64,000 bases of DNA from DATIBQ01 sp964573395 (GCA_964573395.1 CAZNJI010000004.1:27838-91837); one strand, 5' to 3'; positions 1 to 9,761 are shown, counted from the stretch's first letter. The notes: generated from the letters alone by a model not told the origin. Program-made: numbers and translations.

Positions 1-324
1 ACCACCACGTTCATTCTCTTTAACTCACCTTATCCGTATCGTGAAAAACAGGCAAAGTCGCCCGTTATTCTAACAATAACCGGAGGGAGCGTAATAGGAC
101 CTCTTGATAATCAAGAGTATAAAAATTTGGTTTATTTTTCCACGGAAGCCCCGAAGCTGAAATTGAAGCCAGGAAGCTACTACTCAACAATGATTGCGCG
201 GATATACCAAGAGTATGAAGCTCTGAGTCAAAGCATGAAGTTAACTGAAACCAAGATTATTCCTATTGATCAGGTTCAAAAACTTCGGCCATTAGTTGGT
301 GCAAATACGATTGGTGCGTATTAA
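1..324 (+). CDS. Hypothetical protein, C-terminal part (5' end outside window)
   Basis: An open frame runs from the first base of the window to a TAA at 322-324, giving 107 residues of a protein that began upstream. The visible part includes TITGGSVIGPLDN and a charged C-terminal helix (YQEYEALSQSMKLTET). I do not recognise a family. A good intrinsic terminator follows 8 nt after the stop, so this is the last gene of its transcript. An internal TTG at 127 could be read as a start, but the frame stays open and protein-like upstream of it. Confidence 0.6.
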   Translation, partial: TTTFILFNSPYPYREKQAKSPVILTITGGSVIGPLDNQEYKNLVYFSTEAPKLKLKPGSYYSTMIARIYQEYEALSQSMKLTETKIIPIDQVQKLRPLVGANTIGAY

Positions 325-332
325 AAAGCAAT

Positions 333-358
333 AAAAGGAGGCAGCTGCCTCCTTTTTT
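333..358 (+). terminator. Intrinsic terminator
   Basis: The stem AAAAGGAGGCA/TGCCTCCTTTT closes on a 2-4 nt loop and is followed by a run of T. It sits just after the stop of the partial first gene. Confidence 0.85.
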
Positions 359-406
359 ATTTACGGATTAGGCAATTTCGTGTACGCTCAGGTAAAATCG
401 TTACTT

Positions 407-1084
407 ATGAATAAAAAAGCAGCTCTCGTTATTGGAGGAACCGGCGACATTGGCGGAGGATTTGCGCAACTGTTCTCAGATCTCGGTTGGAAGGTATATG
501 CTCCGGTTCGCGACCCTGCTTCACCAAAGGCAGTTACCCTACAAGCGCTTCCTGGGGTGTACGTTTCTGGGTGCAATGTAGAACACGCTGAAGAAACCGA
601 GCACTATATTCGGCAGCTCCATCTAACCGAATCAAGTATTGATGCAGTGATTCTGGCGGCCGGAACGCATAAATTCGATACTGATTTTCCTCGCTCAACG
701 GAAGAAGAGATGGTGGCAGCCGCTACCGATGCGCTGATGAAGGCAAACTTTAATACAAAGCGAAACGTTGTTGAGGCGCTTGAAAGGGCGTATGGTCCGG
801 AGTTAAAGAAAACAGTATGCGTTGTCATCAGCTCGCACATTGTTGATAAGGACTTTCCAAACCAGACAGGGTACCGAACTGCCATGACGCGTGTTTTCAA
901 CTACGGAGAAGAAGTAGCTCCGCTCTTTCTGAAAATGATTACGAAGAAAACCGAAGTGGTAGATACTGAAGCGAATCGAAGGAATTTAACGAAAGAGAAG
1001 ATTGGAACCGAGCCTGATTGGAGCACCGTGCCAAAGCCGCTTGAATATGCACGCACCGTTCTCTCTGAAACCGGCCTGGTATAG
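407..1084 (+). CDS. Short-chain dehydrogenase-like Rossmann protein
   Basis: The 225-residue product opens with KKAALVIGGTGDIGGGFA, a beta strand followed by a glycine-rich dinucleotide-binding turn as in NAD(P)-dependent SDR proteins. An AGTH segment near residue 85 corresponds to the NNAG-type motif. VVISSHIVDKDFPNQTGYRTAM around residues 145-165 resembles the SDR catalytic S...YxxxK region, but the lysine is replaced (YRTAM), so oxidoreductase activity is uncertain. It may be a binding or epimerase-like relative. I chose ATG 407 over the in-frame GTG at 380 because the Rossmann strand follows it directly; the extra nine residues lack conservation signals. It is a single-gene unit with its own terminator. 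Confidence 0.6.
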   Translation: MNKKAALVIGGTGDIGGGFAQLFSDLGWKVYAPVRDPASPKAVTLQALPGVYVSGCNVEHAEETEHYIRQLHLTESSIDAVILAAGTHKFDTDFPRSTEEEMVAAATDALMKANFNTKRNVVEALERAYGPELKKTVCVVISSHIVDKDFPNQTGYRTAMTRVFNYGEEVAPLFLKMITKKTEVVDTEANRRNLTKEKIGTEPDWSTVPKPLEYARTVLSETGLV

Positions 1085-1095
1085 GCTGGTTTTTT
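1070..1095 (+). terminator. Intrinsic terminator overlapping the gene end
   Basis: ACCGGCC pairs with GGCTGGT (one G-T wobble) across the TAG stop of the SDR-like gene, followed by six T. Confidence 0.7.
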
Positions 1096-1142
1096 ATGTA
1101 CAAAATTTACATTTATGGTATTTTTATAAAAAAGTACCAACC

Positions 1143-1718
1143 ATGACTATACCTCTTACACCCCAACCGCTGGTTTCCGGCTGCTTTGTATGGCAGCCAA
1201 TCTCATTACTTGTTGCTGAACTGCGAAAGAACACTGCCTGCTTTCTTCAAAACTGGCTGGAAAACTATGTTACGTATCGTTATTCCAGTTTAATTTTTTT
1301 TCGGCAGAAAAGTGAGAAACTTATTCCTCAGGCTGTTTCAGCCTCAGGTGAACTGGTTGACCCGATGTTTCCGAACTATATTGAACAATCAGATATAGAG
1401 CCGGCTGACACTAAAATCAATTTCACTTTTCCGGAATGGGTTAAGAAAGCGCTCAACGAACAGCTCGAGAAAAGCCCTGCAGCTCTGCTGGTGGTTCTTG
1501 AGAAGGGAAATTTGTTAGTCGAAACGGAAGACTTCGTGTATTCTGCGTATGCAGTAAAGGTAAAAGGTCATTCGGGTATTATCGATAGAACCAAGATGAA
1601 AAAGGTTAAACCCAGAATGACAATGCCTTCGGTGTATTGCCGGAAGAAAAACAGAATTTATTACGAACCTATCAATTTCACTAAAGGCTTCTTTGCAGAG
1701 GAATCGATTCTTTCATAA
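1143..1718 (+). CDS. Hypothetical protein, 191 aa
   Basis: The frame is open from 1002, but the first credible start is ATG 1143, after the upstream terminator and a short spacer. The product begins MTIPLTPQPLVSGCF and ends FTKGFFAEESILS. There is no signal peptide and no clear membrane segment, and the C-terminal half is lysine-rich (KMKKVKPRM). I recognise no family. It stands alone between two terminators. Confidence 0.55.
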   Translation: MTIPLTPQPLVSGCFVWQPISLLVAELRKNTACFLQNWLENYVTYRYSSLIFFRQKSEKLIPQAVSASGELVDPMFPNYIEQSDIEPADTKINFTFPEWVKKALNEQLEKSPAALLVVLEKGNLLVETEDFVYSAYAVKVKGHSGIIDRTKMKKVKPRMTMPSVYCRKKNRIYYEPINFTKGFFAEESILS

Positions 1719-1732
1719 GGTACCAGCCGTTT

Positions 1733-1758
1733 AAAAACCCGCCACCAGGCGGGTTTTT
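1733..1758 (+). terminator. Intrinsic terminator
   Basis: AAAAACCCGCC and GGCGGGTTTTT form a GC-rich stem with a short loop, 14 nt after the preceding stop codon. Confidence 0.9.
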
Positions 1759-1771
1759 CTACTATAGTTTA

Positions 1772-1799
1772 TTGACAAACCGGGGGTATTTGCTACGAT
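1772..1799 (+). promoter_or_regulatory. Promoter of tuf-rpsJ
   Basis: TTGACA (1772-1777), a 16-bp spacer and TACGAT (1794-1799) preceded by TGC, an extended -10. This leaves an untranslated leader of about 70 nt before tuf. Confidence 0.8.
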
Positions 1800-1875
1800 G
1801 GGTAGCAATCGCAGTTTTTGCGTTGTTTTTATTTGCGAAACTTTATTATTGTTTAATTAATCTTCATTAAATTTT

Positions 1876-3066
<1,191 letters not shown>

Positions 3067-3091
3067 TACATCACTTGCTCTTTAGAAAAAA

Positions 3092-3472
3092 ATGACTGCT
3101 GCAACGAAAACAACCAAAGAACCAAAAGCAAAAACTACTAAGAAAGCTGCTTCAAAATCAGATGTTCCAAGTATCCTTCGCATCCGCGTACGCGCATACG
3201 AGAATAAGATTCTTGATGCCAGCACGAAGCAGATTATCGATACCGCACTTCGCTACGATGCAGTGGTGCGCGGACCGATTCCGCTTCCAACTGAAATCAA
3301 AAAGTACACTGTGAATCGCTCATCATTCGTGTATAAAAATTCACGAGAGCAGTTCGAGATGCGGGTACACAAACGTTTGATCGACATTGAAAATCCATCA
3401 CCGAAGGTGATTGAAGCACTCACTAATCTCTCAATGCCATCTGGTGTTGATATTGATGTGAAGATGATGTAA
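3092..3472 (+). CDS. rpsJ: Ribosomal protein S10 (uS10)
   Basis: The conserved S10 core starts near residue 28 (LRIRVRAYENKILD) and runs to the end (LSMPSGVDIDVKMM). It has the typical HKRLIDIENPSPKVIEAL segment. The protein is 126 residues rather than about 103 because of a lysine/alanine/threonine-rich N-terminal extension (TKTTKEPKAKTTKKAA) that is probably disordered. It is cotranscribed with tuf. Unusually, a strong terminator follows, so it is separated from rplC by 3.7 kb of unrelated genes. Confidence 0.97.
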   Translation: MTAATKTTKEPKAKTTKKAASKSDVPSILRIRVRAYENKILDASTKQIIDTALRYDAVVRGPIPLPTEIKKYTVNRSSFVYKNSREQFEMRVHKRLIDIENPSPKVIEALTNLSMPSGVDIDVKMM

Positions 3473-3474
3473 TC

Positions 3475-3510
3475 AAAACAAAAACTCCCCAAAAGGGGAG
3501 TTTTTGTTTT
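3475..3510 (+). terminator. Intrinsic terminator of tuf-rpsJ
   Basis: A 16-bp perfect stem (AAAACAAAAACTCCCC / GGGGAGTTTTTGTTTT) with an AAAA loop and its own T tract. Confidence 0.92.
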
Positions 3511-3514
3511 CCCC

Positions 3515-3543
3515 TTGTTTTTTGGAATAGTGCGCCATACAAT
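3515..3543 (+). promoter_or_regulatory. Promoter giving a leaderless transcript
   Basis: TTGTTT (3515-3520), a 17-bp spacer and TACAAT (3538-3543). The expected start site coincides with the GTG at 3550. Confidence 0.7.
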
Positions 3544-3549
3544 AGGGGC

Positions 3550-6285
3550 GTGAAAAACAATAGAGTGCTTATCTGGCTCATTGTTTTAGTAAGTATCGGC
3601 AGTTTTCTGCCTCCTCTCTTCACGACTCCCGCAAAGGCCGTTACCTATCTCACCGAAGGGTATCGGCTTGTCTGGTCTGCACCTCCGTTATGGGAAGAAG
3701 CGGAGATTATCATCCTTCCCGAATCAACAGCTTTTATACCGCCTGAATCTGTTACGGGGTTTTTGGATGTATTACCGAGCCACACCGGTTCGTACTCAGG
3801 AGAACTTTTCTCTGTTACAGGGGACAGTGCGCGGCAATTTCTCGGTACCACAAAAGACGATGATGGATTGACGCTTTCGGCTGGTAACTACGAATTAGAT
3901 ATCTATAAAAATAAGCCGGTCTTTCAGGTTCGCCGGGAAACGGTACTAGAAAAATTTGCTGCATTACTTATGCCAAGAGCGTATGCGGGAGAAGTATTTG
4001 ATGATGAATACTATATAGGCACCATCCGCTTTACTATTACCGACGAACCGGAACCTGCCTGCTGTTCTTCGGTGTTGTTTCTGCCAGGACTGATGGCGTC
4101 GCGATTGTATGAAGGAGGGGAAAAGCGGTGGGAACCAACCGGAGACACTGATATTGAAGAATTATATTTGGATGAACAGGGAAAGAGTTTAAATGAAATA
4201 ACTGCTACGGAAATTTTGGAAAAATTCGATGGTCCTTTATTTTTGAACAAAGATATTTACAAATCATTTCTCATTGACCTTGATAGTTTAAAACAGAGCA
4301 ACACAATCGCTGACTATCAGGCAGTTTCTTACGATTGGCGTCTTTCACTCTCAGACATTCTTGCAGATGGAAGTATTGAACAAACGCTTCGATCGCTTGC
4401 TTCGGAATCAAAATCGGGGAAGGTAACGATCGTTTCCCATTCAAATGGCGGGTTGCTCGCAAAAGCGCTTATGAACGAACTTGGCCCGGATGCGGCAGAC
4501 TTGGTTGACCAGATGATTTTTGTTGGAGTCCCTCAGCTTGGAACGCCGCAGGCAGTTGGAGCATTACTGCATGGGTATGATACTGGTTTGCCAACCAACT
4601 TAATACCATTCCTGCTTTCTCCGGAGCGCGCTCGAGATTTTGCCAAGAACATGCCCGGCGTGTATCAGCTCTTGCCGCAGCCTGACTATTACGAAAATGA
4701 TGGCGTTTCCATCTATTCTCCGATCATCAGTTTCGAGTCCGGTGCGGCAACCGAAGCTCTTATCAATGAATATGGAACAACGATTGATACCGGCGAAGAA
4801 CTCCATAATTTTCTCGTTGGTGCCGAAGGAAGAACGGCCCCATTATTTAATGATTTAAAAAATCCTGGCGTTGCAAACAGTACGCTCCTTGAAAATACGA
4901 AGTTGCTCGCAGAAGCCGTTGGCTCATCGTGGGAGCCGCCGGAAGGGGTTGCGGTGCACGAAATTGCCGGCATCGGAGAACCAACGCTCTCTGGCATCAC
5001 TTACAAAACCGTTCAAAAATGTACTCAGGTAATTCCGATTCCGCTTTCTGTTTTTCCCGGCTGTGCACAGTATGAGCCAACACTTTCATACGTGCCGAAT
5101 GAGACCATTGACGGAGATGATACCGTAGTAGTGCCAAGCGCACTTTTGATGGAAGAGAGCGGACAGATAAATCGGTGGTGGGTTGATTTAGCTGAACATA
5201 ATCAATTTTTTAACTTTAAGAAAAATCGAGACCACGCAGATCTCCTTGAGATTGATAATCTTCGATCTTTTATACTTGAAAATCTCATTACTAATTCATC
5301 TACAATACCTCCTGAGTTTATAGCCAACGAGAAGCCAATTATTAGTAAAGGAAAACATCTATCTTTTATACTTCATTCACCGCTTTCTCTTTCTGCGGTT
5401 GATAAAAACGGCAATCGTACAGGCGAAGAATTCGATGATATCCCTGGTGCTTCGTACAAAAGATATGGCGAGGTACAAGTGCTCCATGTCCCTGCCGATG
5501 TCGAGCCAACAATTAATTTAAATGGTATTTCTGATGGATCATTCACGCTTGAAATCAAAGAGCTTGATAACGAAGAAATTGTTGCTGTTACTACGTTTTC
5601 TGGCATCCCATCCGTTGCGGATACTAAAGCAACAATTTCGTTTGCCGATGGTACGATTGAAAATGCTGGTGATCTTACGATCGACTATAACGGCGACGGT
5701 TCAACCGATATTGCACTCTCACCCGAGCCGGGCGAAGTCGTTACCCTCCCTGAAGCTTCCCTTGATGCAACGGCACCGGAAGCACGCATCGAGTTTTCAA
5801 CTACGCTGAACAAAATTGCCATTACCGGATTCGATGAAAGCTCGGAAACGACGGACGCAACGGCTAAAAATAAAACTACCATTACTGATGCGGCAGGGAA
5901 TAGTCTTGCGCTTACCCATGCAATCAAAGGGTCAAAAGCAACTGCAATCGCAGAAATAAAACAGCTTGCCTACAATACCGCTGATACTATTTTTGCTCCC
6001 AAAACAGTGGTACGGTACCATTTCCTTAAACTGCCGAGATTGGGGCGTTATGCAGCATTTGTTGCCCACATTCGTACGCCTCATGAAAATTTGCTGGCAC
6101 TCTATCATCCGGCTAAAGACAAGACCATGCTGATAACCATTCCGAAGCAGCAGGCCGAACCTGACCTTACAAGCATCGCCCTCCTGCAAAAGCCGCCAAA
6201 AGGGTCGGCGGTAAAGCAGACGCTTAATGGTTTGGTGATTCCATTCGTGGAAACGAAACAAGGAAAAATGATTATTAAGTATTAA
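3550..6285 (+). CDS. Secreted LCAT/lipase-like alpha/beta hydrolase, 911 aa
   Basis: It starts with GTG at 3550, 6 nt after the -10 box. A signal peptide with an AKA cleavage site lies at about residues 27-30. The segment VLFLPGLMASRLYE (about residues 177-190) matches the oxyanion-loop region of the lecithin:cholesterol acyltransferase family. The nucleophile elbow is SHSNGG with Ser298, and IDGDDTVVVPS followed by LAEHNQFF supplies likely Asp and His. Family members hydrolyse or transfer ester-linked acyl chains. After about residue 600 come beta-rich domains of unknown role and a lysine-rich end. A surface lipase or acyltransferase acting on host or own lipids is inference. Confidence 0.75.
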   Translation: MKNNRVLIWLIVLVSIGSFLPPLFTTPAKAVTYLTEGYRLVWSAPPLWEEAEIIILPESTAFIPPESVTGFLDVLPSHTGSYSGELFSVTGDSARQFLGTTKDDDGLTLSAGNYELDIYKNKPVFQVRRETVLEKFAALLMPRAYAGEVFDDEYYIGTIRFTITDEPEPACCSSVLFLPGLMASRLYEGGEKRWEPTGDTDIEELYLDEQGKSLNEITATEILEKFDGPLFLNKDIYKSFLIDLDSLKQSNTIADYQAVSYDWRLSLSDILADGSIEQTLRSLASESKSGKVTIVSHSNGGLLAKALMNELGPDAADLVDQMIFVGVPQLGTPQAVGALLHGYDTGLPTNLIPFLLSPERARDFAKNMPGVYQLLPQPDYYENDGVSIYSPIISFESGAATEALINEYGTTIDTGEELHNFLVGAEGRTAPLFNDLKNPGVANSTLLENTKLLAEAVGSSWEPPEGVAVHEIAGIGEPTLSGITYKTVQKCTQVIPIPLSVFPGCAQYEPTLSYVPNETIDGDDTVVVPSALLMEESGQINRWWVDLAEHNQFFNFKKNRDHADLLEIDNLRSFILENLITNSSTIPPEFIANEKPIISKGKHLSFILHSPLSLSAVDKNGNRTGEEFDDIPGASYKRYGEVQVLHVPADVEPTINLNGISDGSFTLEIKELDNEEIVAVTTFSGIPSVADTKATISFADGTIENAGDLTIDYNGDGSTDIALSPEPGEVVTLPEASLDATAPEARIEFSTTLNKIAITGFDESSETTDATAKNKTTITDAAGNSLALTHAIKGSKATAIAEIKQLAYNTADTIFAPKTVVRYHFLKLPRLGRYAAFVAHIRTPHENLLALYHPAKDKTMLITIPKQQAEPDLTSIALLQKPPKGSAVKQTLNGLVIPFVETKQGKMIIKY

Positions 6286-6295
6286 AATAAAAGGT

Positions 6296-6727
6296 ATGGA
6301 ATTTTTGAAAAGAAAAAATGTTTTTATTACTTCTTTAATTTTGGTTGCACTATTTGTGTTGCTTGGTCTTATAATGAGATCTAGTCAGTGTAAACTAGAT
6401 TCGGTATGTAGTTCTTTATATTGGAGTGAATTTTGGAGCGAAAAACTTCCAACTATTCTATTTGTTTTAATAATCTCAATTTTTCCTTTCTCTACCCTTA
6501 CTCTTTTTGCTCCAAATAATGCCTTTGATCGCTGGAAACGATTTGCAGTATGGGCAGTTCCTATTCTGGCCTTGCTTACATTACCTATCATAAAAGCGCT
6601 TTCTGGTGATTGGCTTGATGTTGCAACTCCAACTCTTGTCTTTCTCTACGGCATTTATTTTATTATTTCTCTTGCCATTATCATCCGCGCATGGAGAAAG
6701 GAACGAAAGCTAAAAAATAATCCTTAG
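6296..6727 (+). CDS. Hypothetical four-helix membrane protein
   Basis: A 143-residue product with about four hydrophobic segments: ITSLILVALFVLLGLIM near the N terminus, then LPTILFVLIISIFPF, AVWAVPILALLTLP and LVFLYGIYFIISLAIII. It ends in a basic tail (AWRKERKLKNN). ATG 6296 lies 10 nt after the lipase stop, so it is probably cotranscribed with it. I recognise no family. A terminator follows. Confidence 0.6.
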   Translation: MEFLKRKNVFITSLILVALFVLLGLIMRSSQCKLDSVCSSLYWSEFWSEKLPTILFVLIISIFPFSTLTLFAPNNAFDRWKRFAVWAVPILALLTLPIIKALSGDWLDVATPTLVFLYGIYFIISLAIIIRAWRKERKLKNNP

Positions 6728-6741
6728 ATGGTAGTTGGATC

Positions 6742-6766
6742 AAAAATCCCCGAAAGGGGATTTTTT
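6742..6766 (+). terminator. Intrinsic terminator
   Basis: AAAAATCCCC/GGGGATTTTT with a GAAA-type loop and six T. Confidence 0.92.
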
Positions 6767-6768
6767 GC

Positions 6769-6796
6769 TTGACAACAATATAAAAGTCAGTAAAGT
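6769..6796 (+). promoter_or_regulatory. Promoter of the ytjA-like gene
   Basis: A consensus TTGACA (6769-6774), a 16-bp spacer and TAAAGT (6791-6796), directly after the preceding terminator. Confidence 0.72.
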
Positions 6797-6831
6797 CTCT
6801 GAGAACAATTTTCTTAACCAAATTTAAACCC

Positions 6832-7008
6832 ATGGTTCGTTGGACGCTTATTTTCCTTATTATTGCCATTATTTCGGCAATATTCGGATTCGGCGGTATT
6901 GCAGCAGGAGCTGCAGGAATCGCCAAAGTTCTATTTTTCATATTCCTGGTTCTGTTCATACTCTCGCTCTTCGTCGGGGGCAGATCATCGCCGGATTATG
7001 AGGAATGA
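6832..7008 (+). CDS. DUF1328/UPF0391 small membrane protein (YtjA family)
   Basis: ATG 6832 to TGA 7006-7008 encodes 58 residues. They begin MVRWTLIFLIIAIISAIFGF, continue GGIAAGAAGIAKVLFF, and end in a second membrane segment and an acidic tail. The pattern of a first helix ending in FGFGGIA, a small-residue turn AAGIAK and a second helix is the DUF1328 (YtjA) signature. The cellular role of the family is not established. It is a monocistronic unit with its own promoter and terminator. Confidence 0.85.
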   Translation: MVRWTLIFLIIAIISAIFGFGGIAAGAAGIAKVLFFIFLVLFILSLFVGGRSSPDYEE

Positions 7009-7024
7009 CCTCCAGATTATTGTC

Positions 7025-7053
7025 GCCAATTCTTGCATGAGAATTGGCTTTTT
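7025..7053 (+). terminator. Intrinsic terminator
   Basis: GCCAATTCT/AGAATTGGC with a six-base loop followed by TTTTT. Confidence 0.9.
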
Positions 7054-7063
7054 CTGTTAAAAC

Positions 7064-7091
7064 TTGCGCGCTTTTAAAACCCGTGTATAAT
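7064..7091 (+). promoter_or_regulatory. Promoter of the rplC operon
   Basis: TTGCGC (7064-7069), a 16-bp spacer and perfect TATAAT (7086-7091). The start site near 7098 leaves a leader of about 114 nt before rplC. Confidence 0.82.
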
Positions 7092-7102
7092 CCTCCTACC
7101 AA

Positions 7103-7141
7103 CCCGGTAGTAGATCTTATTGGCATAAGCTCACTACCGGG
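7103..7141 (+). promoter_or_regulatory. Structured 5' leader of the rplC operon
   Basis: CCCGGTAGT (7103-7111) pairs perfectly with ACTACCGGG (7133-7141) around an inner CTTA/TAAG stem. No T tract follows, so it is not a terminator. It lies within the first 45 nt of the predicted mRNA, the place where S10 operons of other bacteria carry an autoregulatory leader. The same sequence modules recur at 10457-10485. Confidence 0.6.
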
Positions 7142-7211
7142 CAGTTAAATACTCTTTAAATGGTCCAATACCCAGCCGTAATTTCAAATTTACAGCTCGG
7201 CAAGAACATTC

Positions 7212-7814
7212 ATGAAATTCATTGTAGGAACAAAATCACATATGACCCAGCTGTTCAACGATAACGGAACGGTTATTCCAGTTACCGTGGTAAAAGCGGG
7301 TCCAATTACCGTTACCAAGGTAAAAACGGCCGATTCAGACGGCTACAGCGCCGTGCAGGTTGGTTTCGGAGACCAGAAAGAGTCTCGATCGAACAAGCCT
7401 ACCCTTGGTTCTTTGGGCGGCAAGGCATACCAATTAGTGCAAGAATTCCGGGTGGATAATCCAACCGTTGCGGCAGGAGATACCATTGATGCGTCTGTTT
7501 TCTCTGAAGGAGACACCGTAACCGTTACTGGCACCTCAAAATCAAAAGGGTTCCAGGGGGTAGTGAAGCGCCATGGGTTTGCTGGCGGTCCGCGCACGCA
7601 CGGCCAGAAACACTCAGAGCGAGAACCAGGATCCATCGGCGGCGGACTTCGAACGCGCGTGCCAAAAGGAATGCGCATGGCAGGCCGCACTGGCGGGGAT
7701 ACGATAACGGTAAAACACCTTTCAATTGTTGCGGTTGATGCCGAAAAAGGAGAGCTCTACATTAAGGGGGCAGTGCCTGGTCGACGAGGAACATTTGTTA
7801 GCATTGTCGGATAA
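7212..7814 (+). CDS. rplC: Ribosomal protein L3 (uL3)
   Basis: A 200-residue protein starting MKFIVGTKSHMTQLF, with the L3 signature around GPRTHGQKHSEREPGSIG and a C-terminal GRRGTFVSIVG. L3 is an early-assembling 50S protein near the peptidyl transferase centre. It is the first gene of rplC-rplD-rplW-rplB. The spacing to rplD is 5 nt. Confidence 0.98.
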   Translation: MKFIVGTKSHMTQLFNDNGTVIPVTVVKAGPITVTKVKTADSDGYSAVQVGFGDQKESRSNKPTLGSLGGKAYQLVQEFRVDNPTVAAGDTIDASVFSEGDTVTVTGTSKSKGFQGVVKRHGFAGGPRTHGQKHSEREPGSIGGGLRTRVPKGMRMAGRTGGDTITVKHLSIVAVDAEKGELYIKGAVPGRRGTFVSIVG

Positions 7815-7819
7815 ACTAT

Positions 7820-8530
7820 ATGGCTACAGCAAAAACTACAACTAAAAAAGAGGCAGCAAAAGAGCAGAAAAATCTTGAAGCAGTGCTCTATACCCAAGTG
7901 GGAAAAGAATCAGGCTCTATTACGCTTCCTGAATCAGTATTCGGTTTGAAATGGAATGCTGACTTGGTGCACCAAGTTGCAACCAGCATGATGGCAAATG
8001 CTCGCGCAGGAACGGCGCACACCAAAGACAGAAGCGATGTTTCTGGCGGCGGCAAAAAGCCATGGAAACAGAAGGGAACCGGCCGCGCTCGCCACGGCTC
8101 GACGCGCAGCCCAATTTGGGTTGGCGGAGGAGTAACGTTCGGCCCTCGATCCGATAAGGATTACTCGAAGAAAATCAACAAGAAGATGCGCGCAAAAGCA
8201 CTCTTCACCGTACTGTCGAAGAAATTCAATAATAGCGAATTGCTGTTTGTCGACAAGCTCTCTCTTGATGCGGTAAAAACAAAAGAAGCGCAACAGGTAC
8301 TTGAGAACCTTGCAAAGATCAAAGGATTTGAAAAATTGAACACCAAAAAGAAAACCGGATCATTCGTAGTGCTTCCGGAAAAGAATGAAGCCGTCGAGAA
8401 ATCATTTAGAAACATTCCAGGCGTTACTGTGGGAACGGTGCAAGACTTAAATGTTGTTTCAGCGCTTCATTTCAAATCGCTCGTTTTTGTCGGAAACGCA
8501 GCAGGCGCGCTTGAAGCAAAGCTAAAGTAA
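7820..8530 (+). CDS. rplD: Ribosomal protein L4 (uL4)
   Basis: A 236-residue protein. The conserved exit-tunnel loop (GKKPWKQKGTGRARHGS, about residues 76-93) and the following WVGGGVTFGP segment identify L4. The N terminus carries a Lys/Thr/Ala-rich extension (ATAKTTTKKEAAKEQK) not found in most orthologues. In E. coli L4 is the autoregulator of the S10 operon. Whether that holds here is unknown, but a structured leader precedes this operon. Confidence 0.97.
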   Translation: MATAKTTTKKEAAKEQKNLEAVLYTQVGKESGSITLPESVFGLKWNADLVHQVATSMMANARAGTAHTKDRSDVSGGGKKPWKQKGTGRARHGSTRSPIWVGGGVTFGPRSDKDYSKKINKKMRAKALFTVLSKKFNNSELLFVDKLSLDAVKTKEAQQVLENLAKIKGFEKLNTKKKTGSFVVLPEKNEAVEKSFRNIPGVTVGTVQDLNVVSALHFKSLVFVGNAAGALEAKLK

Positions 8531-8544
8531 CCGAGTAAGATTGT

Positions 8545-8856
8545 ATGGCACGAACGAAAACAACAGAATCAAAGCAGGTAACCGCGCAGCATGGCATTTT
8601 GAAGCACCCGCGCATTACCGAAAAAGCGGCAACCGTTACGTCGTTTAACGTTTATGTATTCGACATCCTTCCTACCGTTACCAAAAGCGAAGTGGCGAAA
8701 GCGTTTTTCGCACAGTACGACATTAAGCCGGTAAAGGTGAATGTGGTAAATAATAAGCAGAAAGCTGTGTATCGCCGCGGAGTCCTTGGATTTAAAGCTG
8801 GCATTAAAAAAGCATATGTCTATCTGCCGAAAGGAAAGACAATTGATATCGTATAA
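8545..8856 (+). CDS. rplW: Ribosomal protein L23 (uL23)
   Basis: A 103-residue protein with ILKHPRITEKAA at the start of the core, typical of L23, and the basic loop YRRGVLGFKAGIKKAYVYL. L23 lies at the polypeptide exit and docks trigger factor and SRP. A short Lys/Thr-rich N-terminal extension is present. It lies 14 nt after rplD and 8 nt before rplB. Confidence 0.95.
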   Translation: MARTKTTESKQVTAQHGILKHPRITEKAATVTSFNVYVFDILPTVTKSEVAKAFFAQYDIKPVKVNVVNNKQKAVYRRGVLGFKAGIKKAYVYLPKGKTIDIV

Positions 8857-8864
8857 AACCAAGT

Positions 8865-9716
8865 ATGAAAAAGCATAAACCAACAACTCAATCTCGCCGC
8901 GCAACCATTACGCTTGAATATCGCAAGCTGCTTTCTCGCACCACGCCGGAGAAGAAACTCACCAAAGGGGTAAAGCGCTCAGTTGGCCGAAACAACCAGG
9001 GCCGCATTACGACGCGGCACAAGGGAGGCGGAAACAAGCGCCTGTACCGTGCGGTAGATTTTGTATACGACAAGAAAAATATTCCGGCAAAGCTTTCTTC
9101 CATTGAGTACGATCCAAATCGCAGCGCATTCATCGGCGTAGCGGTATACCAAGACGGAGAAAAGCGCTATACAATCGTGCCAAAGTCGATGAAAGTTGGA
9201 GACAAATTCCAAGTGTCTGAAACAGCGCCAATTGCCCCAGGAAACCGTTTGCCGCTAAAGAACATTCCGGTTGGTACGTTTATTTTTAACATTGAACTGA
9301 AGCCAGGAAGCGGTGCAAAAATGGTTCGCTCTGCAGGAACCTTCGCGCAACTCGTAGCGCTCTCTGACGGCTACGCGCAGCTCAAGATGCCATCAACTGA
9401 AATTCGAAAAGTGATGGATGATTGTTGGGCAACTGTAGGTGAAGTGTCAAACGATGAGCACAAGCTCGTTTCCTACGGAAAAGCAGGGCGCTCTCGATGG
9501 AAGGGAATTCGCCCAACAGTGCGCGGTACTGCCATGAACCCGGTTGATCACCCATACGGTGGAGGTGAAGGACGACAGGGGCGCGGTACGAAGCGACCAA
9601 AGACCATGTGGGGTAAGATTACCGGCGGCCGCAAGACCCGCACGCCGAAGAAATACTCGAACGACCTTATCGTCTCTCGACGCCGAGTCGGCAAGAATCG
9701 AAAGTCTGCAAGTTAG
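8865..9716 (+). CDS. rplB: Ribosomal protein L2 (uL2)
   Basis: A 283-residue protein, normal length. Motifs are NNQGRITTRHKGGGNKRLYR near the N terminus and the C-terminal NPVDHPYGGGEGR containing the conserved His needed for peptidyl transfer. It is the last gene of this transcript. A terminator follows directly instead of rpsS, which is an unusual break in the S10 order. Confidence 0.98.
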   Translation: MKKHKPTTQSRRATITLEYRKLLSRTTPEKKLTKGVKRSVGRNNQGRITTRHKGGGNKRLYRAVDFVYDKKNIPAKLSSIEYDPNRSAFIGVAVYQDGEKRYTIVPKSMKVGDKFQVSETAPIAPGNRLPLKNIPVGTFIFNIELKPGSGAKMVRSAGTFAQLVALSDGYAQLKMPSTEIRKVMDDCWATVGEVSNDEHKLVSYGKAGRSRWKGIRPTVRGTAMNPVDHPYGGGEGRQGRGTKRPKTMWGKITGGRKTRTPKKYSNDLIVSRRRVGKNRKSAS

Positions 9717-9721
9717 TTTTC

Positions 9722-9746
9722 AAAAACTCCCGTACGGGGAGTTTTT
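9722..9746 (+). terminator. Intrinsic terminator after rplB
   Basis: AAAAACTCCC/GGGGAGTTTTT type stem around a GTAC-rich loop, ending in five T. Confidence 0.9.
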
Positions 9747-9748
9747 GC

Positions 9749-9754
9749 TATACT
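9749..9754 (+). promoter_or_regulatory. -10 box of dgkA, leaderless arrangement
   Basis: TATACT ends 7 nt before ATG 9762. No convincing -35 is visible because the upstream terminator occupies that place. Confidence 0.55.
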
Positions 9755-9761
9755 TTCCACC

